Below are positions 37,498 through 48,967 of a DNA stretch of 64,000 nt, piece after piece. The notes under the pieces were generated by a model. It saw only the letters and a program-made list of their open reading frames with translations. It searched no databases and had not been told where the DNA came from. The DNA comes from Paralvinella palmiformis. Its lineage: Eukaryota; Annelida; Polychaeta; Terebellida; Alvinellidae. Numbering within the stretch: position 1 is the stretch's first letter; each line of letters begins with the position of its first letter. Both the position numbers and the translations under genes were made by a program. The DNA lies in assembly GCA_025642065.1 (NCBI GenBank), contig JAODUP010000467.1, positions 147,501 through 211,500 on the forward strand. Direction: 5' to 3'.

Positions 37498-38107
37498 TGT
37501 GTATAATAAGGCACAGGCATAGAGAATCTCGAACGTGAATTCAAACTCTGGACGTTTCTTCAGGGGACTGAATCCAGAGTGGCGACTTTTCTTGCTGAAA
37601 CATGTGTAATGTCTCACCAGTCCCTAAGCCGCCAAGCAAAATCAAAATACGAATCACCTACAGCCGTAGAGTTTGGGTGTAAAACACCCAAGTCAGATCA
37701 CGGCAGTAGTGAGAATGTTTAGCTTAATTATCTAAGCAGCCCTATTTATAGCTATTTTTCAATTGCTGTATCTTTCTTCAAACCAATACTATATAAATTA
37801 TATAACCCAATTGTTACCGTCTTCAAAGATCAGTTTTTACAACGGGCAGGCGTCACGAAGCGACTACTATTAAAACTATTTAGCTTAATTGCTATTAAAA
37901 GACTGACATCTGCGCTGAAGCAGACCGTATTAGCGCGTCATAGCTGCTTCCGTACTGTTTGAATTATTTTCAAACCTGACCTAATTTATGCTATTCTAAC
38001 TATTGTAGTTCTTAAATGTTATTTATGACAAGCAGATTAGAGCTACTCTTGAATGTCATAGTACAAACTGGACATAACTGGACCTAGGAAAGATAATTCT
38101 ATTCCCA
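37490..38107 (+). repeat. REP-A copy
   Basis: It is about 95 percent identical to 25265-25880, up to the phrase AAAGATAATTCTATTCCCAC. It then breaks abruptly into an R1-like piece (38108-38195) that matches 59955-60030. It begins at the usual (TG)n junction. Confidence 0.9.
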
Positions 38108-38201
38108 CAATTTTCTGTGGTCCAAAAGAAACCTGTATATAAAGCATTTCGACACCTCAGATGCTGACCTCAGCTTTATTCTGGGTTCGAATAACTAAGT
38201 G

Positions 38202-38236
<35 letters not shown>

Positions 38237-38400
38237 AGTTAATATGTATAATGAAGTAATATGCAGATTACGTGAACGTTTTAGGTAATGTGTATTAAAT
38301 CGCAGATATATATATATAGAGAGAGAGAGAGGGGAGAGAGAAAGAGAGAGGGGTGAAAGAGAGAAAGAGGTGGAGAGAGAGAAACATATCTATCTTTAAA
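38108..38400. repeat. Small R1 piece with (TG)n and (GA)n tracts
   Basis: 38108-38195 matches 59948-60034 (GTGGTCCAAAAGAAACCT, CAGATGCTGACCTCAGCTTT). A (TG)n tract follows at 38201-38233 and a (GA)n-rich stretch at 38318-38384. Confidence 0.75.
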
Positions 38401-38524
38401 TGGACGGTCCACCATCAGAAAATCTTTCTTAATTATGTAATGCTTAGAACAGTAACCAAAAATTCTACAATAATAATCACGAAATATATCTGATATCATA
38501 GATATAGTGAAATAATCCAAAATA

Positions 38525-38870
38525 CTGGAGGGCCGCCATTACGGCTGCACCGGAAGCCAGATTCGAAGGCGGGAAGGAGAAAACTGAAATGCTCTGACTC
38601 TTGACCATTATTGAGCCATTTTGAATCATCTTCCTCTTGTCAGGTTCCTTCTGGCTCAAACTGATATGGTTAAATGCCATTCATGACAAATTTTAACAAG
38701 ATAATGCCGTTTAGTTCTGGAATAATTATTTGCTCACACCTGTTAACATGCCTTTGTACGGACTCTACAGACTTCAGGTCAACCGGATACGCTGAAGTGA
38801 CGTCAGCATTCGGGAGCTTCCGATCTCCGTCTAGCTTCAAAATGGCGGCGGCCAGAGGCTATTAAAAGTC
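38525..38870. promoter_or_regulatory. CpG-richer island with CRE, YY1-like and ETS-like motifs
   Basis: This is the only GC- and CpG-enriched stretch of any length here. It contains a perfect CRE palindrome TGACGTCA (38798-38805), a YY1-like AAAATGGCGGC (38839-38849, plus strand) and a second AATGGCGGCC on the minus strand (38531-38540). It also has ETS-like CACCGGAAGC (38548-38557) and CTTCCG (38817-38822). Such a set is typical of housekeeping, often divergent, promoters. Short frames start at both ATGGCGGC sites (about 20 codons on the minus strand, 7 on the plus strand), so any gene would continue by splicing. No flanking exon is recognisable, so this is inference. Confidence 0.4.
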
Positions 38871-39521
38871 GATTAATCAGCACTGGGAACTGGATTATTT
38901 AATATGTGGATAGTCATTTACATATTTTTACATTATTTATGATATTTGTGAGTATAGCTCTATTAGTCCTCAAATTTGAAATGAAGGTGGACTATCCCTT
39001 GAACTTTCTCGGCTTATCTTTTCTGGTTTCAGTACTAAATGGTTAGGTCGTGTTACACACGGATTTAACTCCACAAATAACTTGAAAATATTTCCCGTGG
39101 ATGGCTACAAATCTGCACTAACCTGACTCCGACTTTAGCATACTAAACACGTTTATTTTTATCTTGACAAATAACCATTATGGTAGACACTTAAAATCAA
39201 GCTGATCAAATCAGAGACCTCAACAACATTGTTATCATTTAGAGTTAGTTAGTCGATGTTTGGTGTCTGCCAAATTTCTCATCCAATTTTGAAACAATTA
39301 AATAATAAACCAATTGGTACTATTGGTACGTACTACACGCACACTTCTATTTTCTAAAATATACGAATAGAAATGAAGTACAACATAATGAAATATATTT
39401 AAAAGTTCACGAACTTCAGATTACAAAATAACAGATTAAAGGGAAAGAGTAAAGAGGAGTATGCCCTTGTGCGTGTTTGTACACGTTTCCTTGTTTATGT
39501 TTATGTATGTATGTTTGTGTG

Positions 39522-39572
<51 letters not shown>

Positions 39573-39724
39573 AAACACGCACAGATACTCTCAAACACAA
39601 TCACTCGCACACAAACACAAACGCACACACAAAATTAATTCAGCACAGAGTTGATTGTAAATTCACACCCAATGAACTGCCAATACTAAAGAGCTTTCAT
39701 TATCTACTTCCCAATAAAAACAAG
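38871..39724. other. No gene; (TG)n/(TA)n tract near 39500-39570
   Basis: About 40 bp of TA lie at 39524-39564, flanked by TG and CA runs. The rest is AT-rich without recognised features. Confidence 0.55.
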
Positions 39725-41700
39725 AAAGTAAATTAACTTATACTGATCTCTATTCTGGGTTCGGAGAGCTCAAGAAATGCTACCTATATCAACCATACGG
39801 ATAAGAGATCAGGTTATATCGTGTACATTACCTATATGTGGAAGCAGCGAAGTGACTAAGCCAATAATAAGATAGCAATACTGTACCGTGGATTATTACT
39901 GGACTAGAATGAAACATTGCCTCAATCCTGAGTAAATACCATGATTTACTCAAACCTAACAGCTAATCCTCATACTCTTCCGTTCAGCACTTAGTGAACG
40001 TTCATCCACGCCTAATTTAGTGTCCTTTATTATATGCAATTGGGTGTGGTGGAGTCTAATTAAAGCGTCTATCCATCTATTCGTTCTGTTATACAAGATT
40101 ACAGACACATCTCCGATACTGCGAATGGCACGTGGAGATTACAACTGCTATACTGTAAACAATTTTCCCACCTGATTGTAACCTAATTTCTCACAATATG
40201 GAAAAAAACACTCTGCTCTCAGCTTAATGCCCTGGAAAATATTTGCCGGAGTAACAATTGCCACTAGGAACGTAAATCCCTCTTATTGCATCAAGTAATA
40301 GAATGTTGTTTTACACGAAAGAACAATAATACAAATAACACATTATACATGACAACGGTAAAACAGCAAAATATGTTTCACTAACCACATAACTTTAATC
40401 TATTCGTATCATAAGGAATTTGGATCCAAATAGGCACCGATAGGGGGTGTTTCGGGAAGCATATATATGCCGATAAAAACCTATACCTCCATAAATCTAT
40501 ATATATATATATATATCAAATCTATACATACAAGAATCTAAACATACCAAAGCCTACACCTCCATATATCTATACACCAGGCCTTGTCATTGTGATTGAA
40601 AAACAGAGGAACGGCAGATGACCTGACTGATATGATAATGTCATGGTAAATAGGACGTATTATACCGACATAAAGTGTGTTAAATGTGTACCAGTAATGG
40701 AAGAAGATTGTTATCGATGAAAGGTGAAATGTTCAACATGCTACCTGCGATTTGGGGGGGGGGGTTAATAATAAATATAGCATTTAAAATGACTACATAA
40801 TAGGAGTCATGACTGAAATATTAACATCAGTGATGCATAGTAGCCTGTATAATGGAAAGGGAAAAGAATCTTAGATAAGCGAGTGAACGAACCGCATAAC
40901 ATTATTGGATCATAAATCAGCTGTAAACGGAAGATACAGAGGATAATGTATAGATAACAAGACGACATGGTAGGTCACCGTGATTAAATACATAGATGCT
41001 GTCCTGGTTGTTGGCGGGTTAGTTTCGTGTAATATAATCATAGTTTATATGGATTTATTATACTTTTATGATGATATGTTATCGACGATCTATAACCGTA
41101 AGGTGGGCTCTACCTGCCGCCCCCCCATTTTCCATGTCTTAAGCGGAGACAGAAGTAGCGAATCCAATAAACATAAAACTTGGCCATGGAAAGGTTAGCC
41201 ACCAGACATCCTTAACAACATTGGCCAAATAAATAGTGATCTGTCTCCGTGTTACCTGTACTCAGGTGATGATATATTATTGTTGGGGATAATATCTATG
41301 TTTATCTTCAACGTGCTAACTGCTTTGTTTATCCTCGCTATTTTTACATTTGTGATGTTTACATGTTCGTCATGTTGAGATTTATGTACCTGCTGAATAT
41401 GTTGACGTCTATGTTCCTGCTAAACATGTTGACGTTTATATTTCAACATGTTGACTTCTCTGTTCGTCTTGATCACGTTGACGTCTACGTTTACCCTGAA
41501 TATATTGACATAAATGTTTAACGACGTTAATAGTTCATGTCTACGTTTTATATTGACTTCTATTTTTACTGTTAAATGTTGTAATTTTATTTAACAAAAA
41601 CAAGGAGTGTGTGGTTATTATAACTAACGTATATTTGTTGATTTCTCAGTTCATCTAATCGTGAATAACTGCGTCTTTGTTTGTCTACCTGGCTCAATGC
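39725..41700 (+). repeat. Duplicated block R1, copy 3
   Basis: It aligns with 2400-4450 and with 59900-60620. It is closer to copy 4 in the first half (CCACGCCTAATTTAG, TTACTCAAACCTAACA, GCCGGAGTAACAA) and to copy 1 in the second half (CCTTGTCATTGxGAT, GTGTGTGGTTATTATAAC). No conserved frame is present. The 72-codon frame at 40980 is not shared. Confidence 0.75.
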
Positions 41701-41925
41701 ATCCCAATCTCTCTGTTTGGATGGATAGCTAGACCGATTGATTGATTGAGTGATTAGTTGAATGGCTGATTGAGTGATTGATTTATTAGTTGACTGGTTT
41801 ATTAATTAATTAATTTATTTATTCATTCATTCATTCATAAATTTATTCATTCATTCATTGATTCTCCCATATCTATTATGGTTCAGCATTTATGTTATTG
41901 CGCAGTGTTTACATTGAGAACCAAT
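41700..41925. repeat. ATTG/ATTC/TTAA simple tetranucleotide patches
   Basis: GATT, TTAA and ATTC units occupy 41735-41865. This is the position corresponding to the Tc1 insertion in copy 1, and it contains no transposon. Confidence 0.7.
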
Positions 41926-42829
41926 GCCTATTACTCGCAGTAGTTACACTAAACACAGGATAATAGCTAATTCCAACGACAAAGTGACTCTTAGTGGTGA
42001 AGTTCATAGGGTTTTATTTCACCCATCATCTGTATTAGTAGTTCGGTCATTAATTATACCTATCATGTCATTTTCAGTCATCTTATGTGATAATGTCAGG
42101 TTCTGATTATCATGCTATTTTGTAATGACGATTGGTTCTTAACTAAATATACATTTATAGTATTATGAGTTGCCAAAATAAATCAGTCATTAAATATATG
42201 CTGTATTACAGACATGTACATTGCATCTTTCAGTAATATTCATACATACGCCAGGACATGGTGCAAATCACGGAACTTTTTTTGTTTGCTATATCGTGTT
42301 ATACTGATAGCTTATTGACTTTAATAATGTCTAATATCGGATTCTTCATCAGGAGAAATAATTGATCCTTAAATAAAAAGGGCTCTATCTTGTATTTATG
42401 ACTGCTATTCTCAGGAATTTTAATTATTAGGTGCTGATTGTATTACAAGCTTCACAGTTTTGTTATTAGATTAAAACACATGTATGTACATCTCAGTTAT
42501 TACTGTGTTTAAGTGTGCATTGTGTTTTGTTTATATTATGGTGTTGATGCCGCCCACGCATCGTTATTTAGACCAAATTTTATTTGGTACTGTTGTATTC
42601 ATCTGGTTAGCTTTTACCTAATATCGAAATATCAGAAGTTGTACAGAATCACAAAACATTGAAATTACCGACCTTTGTCAGAAAAACAAATTGTATTTGT
42701 ATTAAGGATTGTCCTAATATGGCTACGATGTTCTAGTATTGATATTATAAGTAATTCATGTTTTAAACAATATTAATATAATGCAATATATCACAACATA
42801 TACATAACAATATTTATATGATATTTCTG
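41920..42829 (+). repeat. Duplicated block R2, copy 3 (first part)
   Basis: It aligns with 6028-7450, although copy 3 is shorter. The block resumes at 44814 beyond an inserted transposon with TATCATGTGTTCTAATAGGTGA against TATTGTGTGTTGTAATAGGTGA in copy 1. The 60-codon frame at 41924 is not shared beyond its first residues. Confidence 0.75.
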
Positions 42830-43579
42830 AATCCGGGACATTTAGCCAACGGACATTTAGCCAACGGACACTTAGCCAGCGGACATTTAGCCAATATTTG
42901 CAGGGGGGACATTTAGCCAACATTCAACATTTTTGATTATGTTTATGTGAGTTTTCATAAATATAGTTGTTTCAATAAATACAAAATATTGTATGTAATT
43001 GTATTTTTGTAATTCATTGTACAAATGTAACAAACACAAAGTGATGTTTCATATTCTTAAACTTGCAAACACGGATGTTACATATAGTCCACAGCTGTTA
43101 TATTCAATCGTCATAGTGTATGTAATTGAATTTTATTCAATTCATTGTACGAATGCAATGATTACAAACAAATGTCTTATACCCTAAAATCTGAAAACAC
43201 AAACATTGCATATAATACATTATTTTATATTTTATATTTCTTAACTGGGCGCTAAGTATAAATATACTTGAATAACATATTGAGTCATTTAAGAACAGAA
43301 AAAAACCATAGCGAGCCATAATAATCTCATTAAAATTTATCACTCAAATAATGACACGATTATTTCTTTATAGTGTCTGTAATTAACAAACATCAAAATG
43401 CTCAATGGCTTCAATGCCATTCCATGTCTTGCGTACGGTTATTGAATTTTGGTTTTAATACGGACGTATATCTGTATGATTTAAAAATGTGTGACACAGA
43501 CTACCGGTATGTCACGAACTCGATAATCATATTCTCATGCAACAAACCTTGTCGGATCAACAAATTCTGACTATACATA

Positions 43580-43765
43580 AAACAGAATCACTGTAAAGGG
43601 AGCCAGATCTAATTGCCCTTGGACCCTTTTATCCTACTAGCTTATAGAAGCCACTGGTTCCAGGTGAAAGAAGTTAAGTGTCATTGGGGATGGTCTGGTC
43701 AACTTGAAGGTACACCAAACAGAAGCACTGTAAACAAAGCCAGATCTATTTGCACTAGGTGACCC
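43580..43765. repeat. Short direct repeat inside the transposon
   Basis: CAGAATCACTGTAAAGGGAG with GCCAGATCTAATTGC (43585) recurs as CAGAAGCACTGTAAACAAAG with GCCAGATCTATTTGC (43718). The offset is about 135 bp. Confidence 0.75.
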
Positions 43766-43989
43766 ATCTATTTGATAGTGTCTTTCACGTAGATGCGTTT
43801 TTATTAGCACACTACTCAATATTTGGGGTATGGAAAGTTGCTCTGAACATTAATTCCCTAATAATTGGTAATATTCATCCCAATAATTATATAGGTAATA
43901 TGATACTAATAAATATATTTATAAATTAAAAATCATTTAATTTTTTTTAATTTTTCCTCATTAACAATTCACTGGTGAATAAGTGTCCA

Positions 43990-44045
43990 CTTTTTCATTT
44001 TGTTTGGTGAGCAACTGTCCGGGTGAGCAACTGTCCTACACCCTA
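43990..44045. repeat. Possible end of a second, nested element
   Basis: Read on the minus strand this is GGGTGTAGGACAGTTGCTCA followed by CCCGGACAGTTGCTCACC, two tandem GGACAGTTGCTCACC units. They resemble the terminal units of the surrounding transposon in layout (GGACA-TT-..-CAC). No matching opposite end was found. Confidence 0.5.
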
Positions 44046-44387
44046 ATATTTGACACATGAATGTCTACATGAATAGTGGGAATATAACAAAATAATGACA
44101 ATTATTATTCTTCTGCGCACAAAGTGAAGATTGTCTATCTGAACAATTAAATAGTCTAATTCAGCACTGCCTCTGAGAATCCTATAGCAGAATACCATCT
44201 TAAAAGCTTTACTGTTGCATAGAAGATTGTGCACTTTAGTGTGAATATTTACAAAGTTTGAAAATATTCGCTCACTTGATGCTGATGAAACTGAATCCAT
44301 TGAACATTTTGTGTAGTGGACTATTATTAGCTTGCTGATGATCACACTTTTTGCACTTCGCACATTTCTTATTTCCAACGGCAACAT
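44043..44387 (-). pseudogene. hAT-type transposase C-terminal (dimerisation) fragment
   Basis: This is a 114-codon open minus frame. Residues 33-72 (44291-44172) read VSSASSERIFSNF, IHTKVHNLL, and KAFKMVFCYRILRG. The SxASxER(I/V)FS..G/N...H.K.RN.L pattern is the signature of the hAT C-terminal dimerisation region, which in the family packs against the RNase H-like core. The catalytic core and N-terminal zinc finger are not recognisable upstream (44390-44680), so this is a truncated transposase. It lies within the inverted repeats of the element, supporting its assignment. The residues after about 85 are not family-like. Confidence 0.68.
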
Positions 44388-44813
44388 TTAAAACAAATAC
44401 CCAAGTGGAATTCTCTAGTCTTCCACCTTTATACAGTAATAACGTCTGTGTAAAAAAAAATCCCAACCCTGACATATCATTATTTATATTTATGTATAAT
44501 ACCGGAGAAAACAGTATACATTAATATAAATATGCAAATTGTACAAAAAGCAGCAATAATTATTATGTTGCTAACATCTTATCTAAAGATAGGCCTATAT
44601 TTGCAACATCCATAAAGAGAACATAATATTGACAGCGCATACACACACTCAAAAATATAACAATATACATGTAGATGTAAGATGAAAATTTTGAATGTTG
44701 GCTAAATGTCCCCCTGCAAATATTGGCTAAATGTCCGTTGGCTAAATGTCCGTTGGCTAAGTGTCCGTTGGCTAAATGTCAGTTGGCTAAATGTCTGGAT
44801 ACCGATATTTCTG

Positions 44814-44870
44814 TATCATGTGTTCTAATAGGTGATATGTAAGTCAGCGGATTGTAGATGATGAGTATGC

Positions 44871-44931
<61 letters not shown>

Positions 44932-44947
44932 AACATACACACACACG

Positions 44948-44988
<41 letters not shown>

Positions 44989-45177
44989 GGATGGATTAGA
45001 GACACCTTACTGCTCAATGTCTGTATTTTTATCATCCATGTTTTAAACCTTTAACGCACTAAACTCTATCGTTCTTCATTATTTTCGTTATTATTTAGCA
45101 ACTTCGTTATATTTTGGTATTACAAATAAAAAGACAATACAATTTCTCACTGATACTAATATAGAATCGTTTCAGGA
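44814..45177 (+). repeat. End of R2, then two (TA)n tracts, copy 3
   Basis: R2 continues to about 44865. TA runs at 44874-44925 and 44949-44984 surround a CA/TG hinge, so the whole can form a hairpin. Unassigned sequence follows up to R3. Confidence 0.7.
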
Positions 45178-45685
45178 TATAACTGTCATATCAGAGCACG
45201 ACTTGTTTACTTTATTTGTTTATCTAACTACTCGTGGCTTCATTTACTGGTCATTTCTATGCCGAAGATCAAATGTCTTAGAAAGTAAATAAACCTTTTC
45301 TTACATTGCACACACCTCACGAACCGAATGTATTAAGTTATGCTTTCCCTCCCATTGTGTTACCATAAATGTGTTCTCGAACCTATTCACGTTCACTCCA
45401 ATCATCGATTTTCAATCAGCCATAACCCTCTTCACGTTATTCCATAAACAAGATCAAGTTGTCGGAATAAGGTACCTTACCCCGTGTTTACTTCTTCCTG
45501 TCTTATGTCGTCATTCACGATCACGACATCTCCTCAATACTATATCGTTGTACGAGGAACAACAAACTGGGTTGGTTATTACTTGATTTAATGTTTCTAT
45601 GTATAAGGGTGTGATGGAATATATCCCGCTTGGGATCACGATATTAAATATAAAGAACGGCTTGTACCTCATGTAGAGAAAGTAC
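45178..45685 (+). repeat. Duplicated block R3, copy 3
   Basis: Nearly identical to 8066-8585 (about 97 percent by eye). Differences include GAACC for GACCC near 45378 and CCCGTG for CTCGTG near 45481. It breaks off at TAGAGAAAG. Confidence 0.9.
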
Positions 45686-46010
45686 ACGAGCAATAGGACT
45701 TCACAAATAAAAAATGCCTTTTTATTATTGAACTGTAACACCGTTGATCATCGACATAATTCACACACACAGAGAGAGAGAGACACACACGCACACACAC
45801 ACACACACGCACACACTCAAATACACAAACATGAAAACACGCACACACCACGCATACTGTCGAATTATTTGACAGTTCAGGTATGTTCGTATTTAATTTA
45901 CAGTGTTTATCAGTATCTCTTCAGATACCTGCTATTAAGTAATATCCTATTATTTATATTTAACCAATTATGAATAGCAGTTAGTTAATATCAGGTAAAA
46001 TGTGAATTTT

Positions 46011-46060
<50 letters not shown>

Positions 46061-46288
46061 GTATTCATACGCATCATTGGCTTTTATCTTAATAAATACC
46101 TAAATATTTACATTATCCGTTTAATATTTTAGTTTTCAAATTTCTATCAGTTCCACCTCATCACAAAACATCATATTTATTATATCATGTCCGTTCCGGT
46201 AAGATATTGGGTTCAGTCTGAGTTATTGATGACTCCTGGTTATAAAGTTACGAGTAACAGTTAGTAAATGTTTGATGGCGTCAAGGGT
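45686..46288. other. Non-coding; (CA)n and (CT)n-(TA)n tracts
   Basis: CA/GA units lie at 45765-45850. A (CT)n run at 46011-46035 leads into (TA)n at 46036-46061. Otherwise no feature is recognised. Confidence 0.6.
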
Positions 46289-46660
46289 CGTAGACATCGA
46301 CATGCTGAGGATAAGGCGTCTGTGACATCAATTTCGCATCATCTTAATATCCCTGGACATGATCGTAGACATCGACATGCTGAGGGTAAGGCGTCTGTGA
46401 CATCAATATCGCATCATCTTAATATCCCTGGACATGATCGTAGACATCGACATGCTGAGGATAAGGCGTCTGTGACATCAATATCGCATCATCTTAATAT
46501 CCCTGGACATGATCGTAGACATCGACATGCTGAGGATAAGGCGTATGTGACATCAATATCGCATCATCTTAATATCCTTGGACATGATCGTAGACATCGA
46601 CATGCTGAGGATAAGGCGTCTGTGACATCAATATCGCATCATCTGGGTACAGATAACCCT
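46289..46660 (+). repeat. 75-bp tandem array, four full units and one partial
   Basis: Units start at 46289, 46364, 46439, 46514 and 46589, each opening CGTAGACATCGACATGCTGA and closing CCTGGACATGAT. Because 75 is a multiple of three, a 181-codon frame (46268-46813) stays open across the array with a 25-residue repeat containing RRHRHAEDKA and SISHHLNIPG. Four substitutions separate the units: one silent and three amino-acid changing (D/G, S/Y, P/L). That argues against selection on a protein. Copy 1 (8779-8845) and the right edge here carry the single ancestral unit, so the array expanded in copy 3. Confidence 0.92.
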
Positions 46661-46897
46661 ATTACAGGTTATTATTATTCGTCTGACAGATGTTGTTTAT
46701 GTCTGATAACTTTCTGTGTTCTGATCATAATGAAATTGATGTTGATTGGCTTTACTATTTCTGTCTCTATTTATAGTAAGATAATTGTCACACAAAATGG
46801 GATTAAGTTATGATTAATGGAAGTAATTAAGTAAGTTAGTAAGTAAGTATTTCCAATTTCAATTTTATAATGTACACATGGTGTACTTTTCACTGTA

Positions 46898-46901
<4 letters not shown>

Positions 46902-46981
<80 letters not shown>
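46902..46981. repeat. (TA)n microsatellite
   Basis: About 80 bp of TA with one AAAA interruption near 46950. Confidence 0.95.
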
Positions 46982-46984
<3 letters not shown>

Positions 46985-47549
46985 AATTATAGGGCCAATG
47001 TAGCCGAAGCTGTCTTCCGATTGACCCCTAACTAATCATAAATCAATCAGATGTTTAACTAGACTGTATACCCTGACTATAATAAGTATTTATTTCATAG
47101 TTCCTTTTAGTTTGTGCTCTTGATTTAACCAAAGGAGAACTAATATTTCTTCGAAAAGTATGTTAGTGTCTAGTAATACATCATTCATGGCAATCGTTAA
47201 TCTTGGAACCAGAAGCGGAGAATCAGCTTTACGGCATGATAACAGTTCCTTTAAAAACTACTTAAATACCTACCTAATATCAAACAATATAACATTATCT
47301 ATCCACTCTTTCGTGAACCTATTTTTCACATACTTTTGACATTGATCATGGTGTTAGTCGTTGTGGTGGTAGCAGTAAAAGTGCTGGTGTTTAGAGTAAT
47401 ATTAATAGTAATACAGTAATACTGTTGGTGGTGATGGTAGCCTAGGTATTGGTGACTTCGTGTATTTATATTGGTGTTTGCGTCTATCATATTCCGCTCG
47501 CAATATAATACTGCTTATTATTTTTGCTGTCAGCTATATTACAGTGAGG

Positions 47550-47715
47550 GGGGCACGCTGGTCTAACTGGTAACGCGTTTCATCACAAAACACTACCCCC
47601 TGTGTTCGAATCTCGGCGTGGTCATACCTGAAAGTTGTTTCATCTTTCGAGGTCGCTCGGCCCATTTAGCCTATCGTATACACCAAGTTGGCCGTAAAAC
47701 ATCAGTCATCATATA
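47550..47715 (+). repeat. tRNA-derived SINE copy
   Basis: The best preserved head of the three: box A-like TGGTCTAACTGGTAACGCG (about 47559) and box B TGTTCGAATCTCGG (about 47602). The body is TGTTTCATCTTTCGAGGTCG, CGGCCCATTTAGCC and GGCCGTAAAACATCAGTCATC. It matches 29555-29755 throughout. Confidence 0.8.
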
Positions 47716-47717
47716 TA

Positions 47718-47790
47718 TTACGTGGATAGGAATAGACATTACGTAATCTGTATTCGTAATCTATTTATTCTTATCCACATCTAGTGAGGT
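47718..47790. repeat. Inverted repeat (hairpin)
   Basis: GTGGATAGGAATAG..ATTACG (47722) is answered by CGTAATCTATTTATTCTTATCCAC (47755), about 22 bp per arm with small gaps. The CGTAATCTGTATTCGTAATC centre adds a direct repeat. It directly follows the SINE. Confidence 0.65.
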
Positions 47791-48259
47791 GTTTCTTCGA
47801 AACGTAATCTATCGTCATCTACGATTTGAAAAATAATTGTTTTAGCTTCAACATTAGTTTTAGGAACAATATTATATTCCAAGTCCATTGTGCTACAAAC
47901 TTCTATTAGAAAACATGTCCTTGTATTCCTAACGTCCACAACAACAAGAGAACGAGCATGAATAATACAACAAAATTAAGATATACTATATTTCCTATAG
48001 CACTTTATATATAAATAATCTTGATTAGATTAGGCTTATAGGACGTGGCTCCATCCGCGGCGACATAAGCGAGATGATCATTTCAGCTGTTGATCATAAA
48101 CTATTGATTAACCTGAAAGTTTGGACCTGGTACTGCCTTACGATAACACTGGCACTGTCACTTAACGGTGTTTAGAAAGCATAAATATTGATAAGCTATG
48201 AAGAGAATTTGGTGAGAGGAAAGCAACGATCCGGTTTAACAATGATCTATATTGATCTA

Positions 48260-48967
48260 AATCACCTTGAATCGAATCACTGTAGGCAATTGTTTTAGCA
48301 AACTGCTATTGAATGACTTATGCCGTTAATATGACTGGCTCAAGCAATAACGCTTTATAGACAATCTAGTCATTCTGGAAAGCGAATACGGGAAACATGT
48401 TTGTTATTTGTCAGAGATCGTGGTATGAAGATGACTCAAATGAAAAGAACTGAGACGGGGACACATTATTAGCAATCCAACACTATTATTATATTAATAA
48501 ATGTCTTCACATGGACTGACGGTGGCTCCCCTGTGTCCTTTACTTATTCATCATAGCACACTGTATCAAACTCTCCTTACCATTGAAGACTCTCTAAATA
48601 ATTAGGATAGCATATGTAAATACATACACGGGCGCGTTCACACACGCACACAAACACACACACAAACGCACACACACACACACACCGGCACAAGCGCAAA
48701 GATATGTAATTCCTAAAGACATTAAGGTCTTACGTGATGGTATCGTTTGTGTTGTGATACCCGTTAGTCCGATTGTTATCGTTAGATAAACAATTATGAA
48801 CTGAACTGAAATTTAGTTTCGATTTCCATTTACATGTGTGCATGAATACAATAGATATACGATATAATGCAATAATACAAATAATATCGTCAATGGAGAT
48901 TTAAATCTTCTCTATACACGATTGTTAAAGATGTTATTGGCTAATATCATGTCGTTGCGTTAATTTA
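48260..48967 (+). other. Copy 3 between R4 and R5, non-coding
   Basis: 48440-48600 matches 19425-19545. A (CA)n stretch lies at 48635-48690. No gene is visible. Confidence 0.55.

Larger units (their letters stand above)
42830..44803. mobile_element. hAT-like DNA transposon with repeat-built terminal inverted repeats
   Basis: A 1.97-kb insertion is flanked by the direct repeat GATATTTCTG (42820-42829 and 44804-44813). Each end has about 100-120 bp in inverted orientation, built from tandem 15-bp units GGACATTTAGCCAAC: five on the left and six on the right. Both share the internal phrase AATATTTGCAGGGG and then CATTTAGCCAACATTCAA. Copy 1 of the surrounding duplication (7437-7470) is uninterrupted and acts as an empty site. 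A C-terminal hAT transposase fragment lies inside on the minus strand. hAT elements usually make 8-bp duplications, so a 9-10 bp repeat is slightly odd and may include chance extension. Confidence 0.85.
46640..48260 (+). repeat. Duplicated block R4, copy 3
   Basis: 46640-46820 aligns with 8823-9030 (GGGTACAGATAACCCTATTAC, TCGTCTGACAGATGTTGTTT). 48010-48250 aligns with 10370-10550 and 19255-19400. The middle (46985-47550) is poorly alignable and includes a SINE and a (GGT)-rich patch near 47345. Confidence 0.65.

Noticed and set aside
44874..44984. Two (TA)n blocks around a CA/TG hinge as a transposon pair
   Set aside because: Simple TA runs pair with anything similar, and no unique inverted sequence flanks them.
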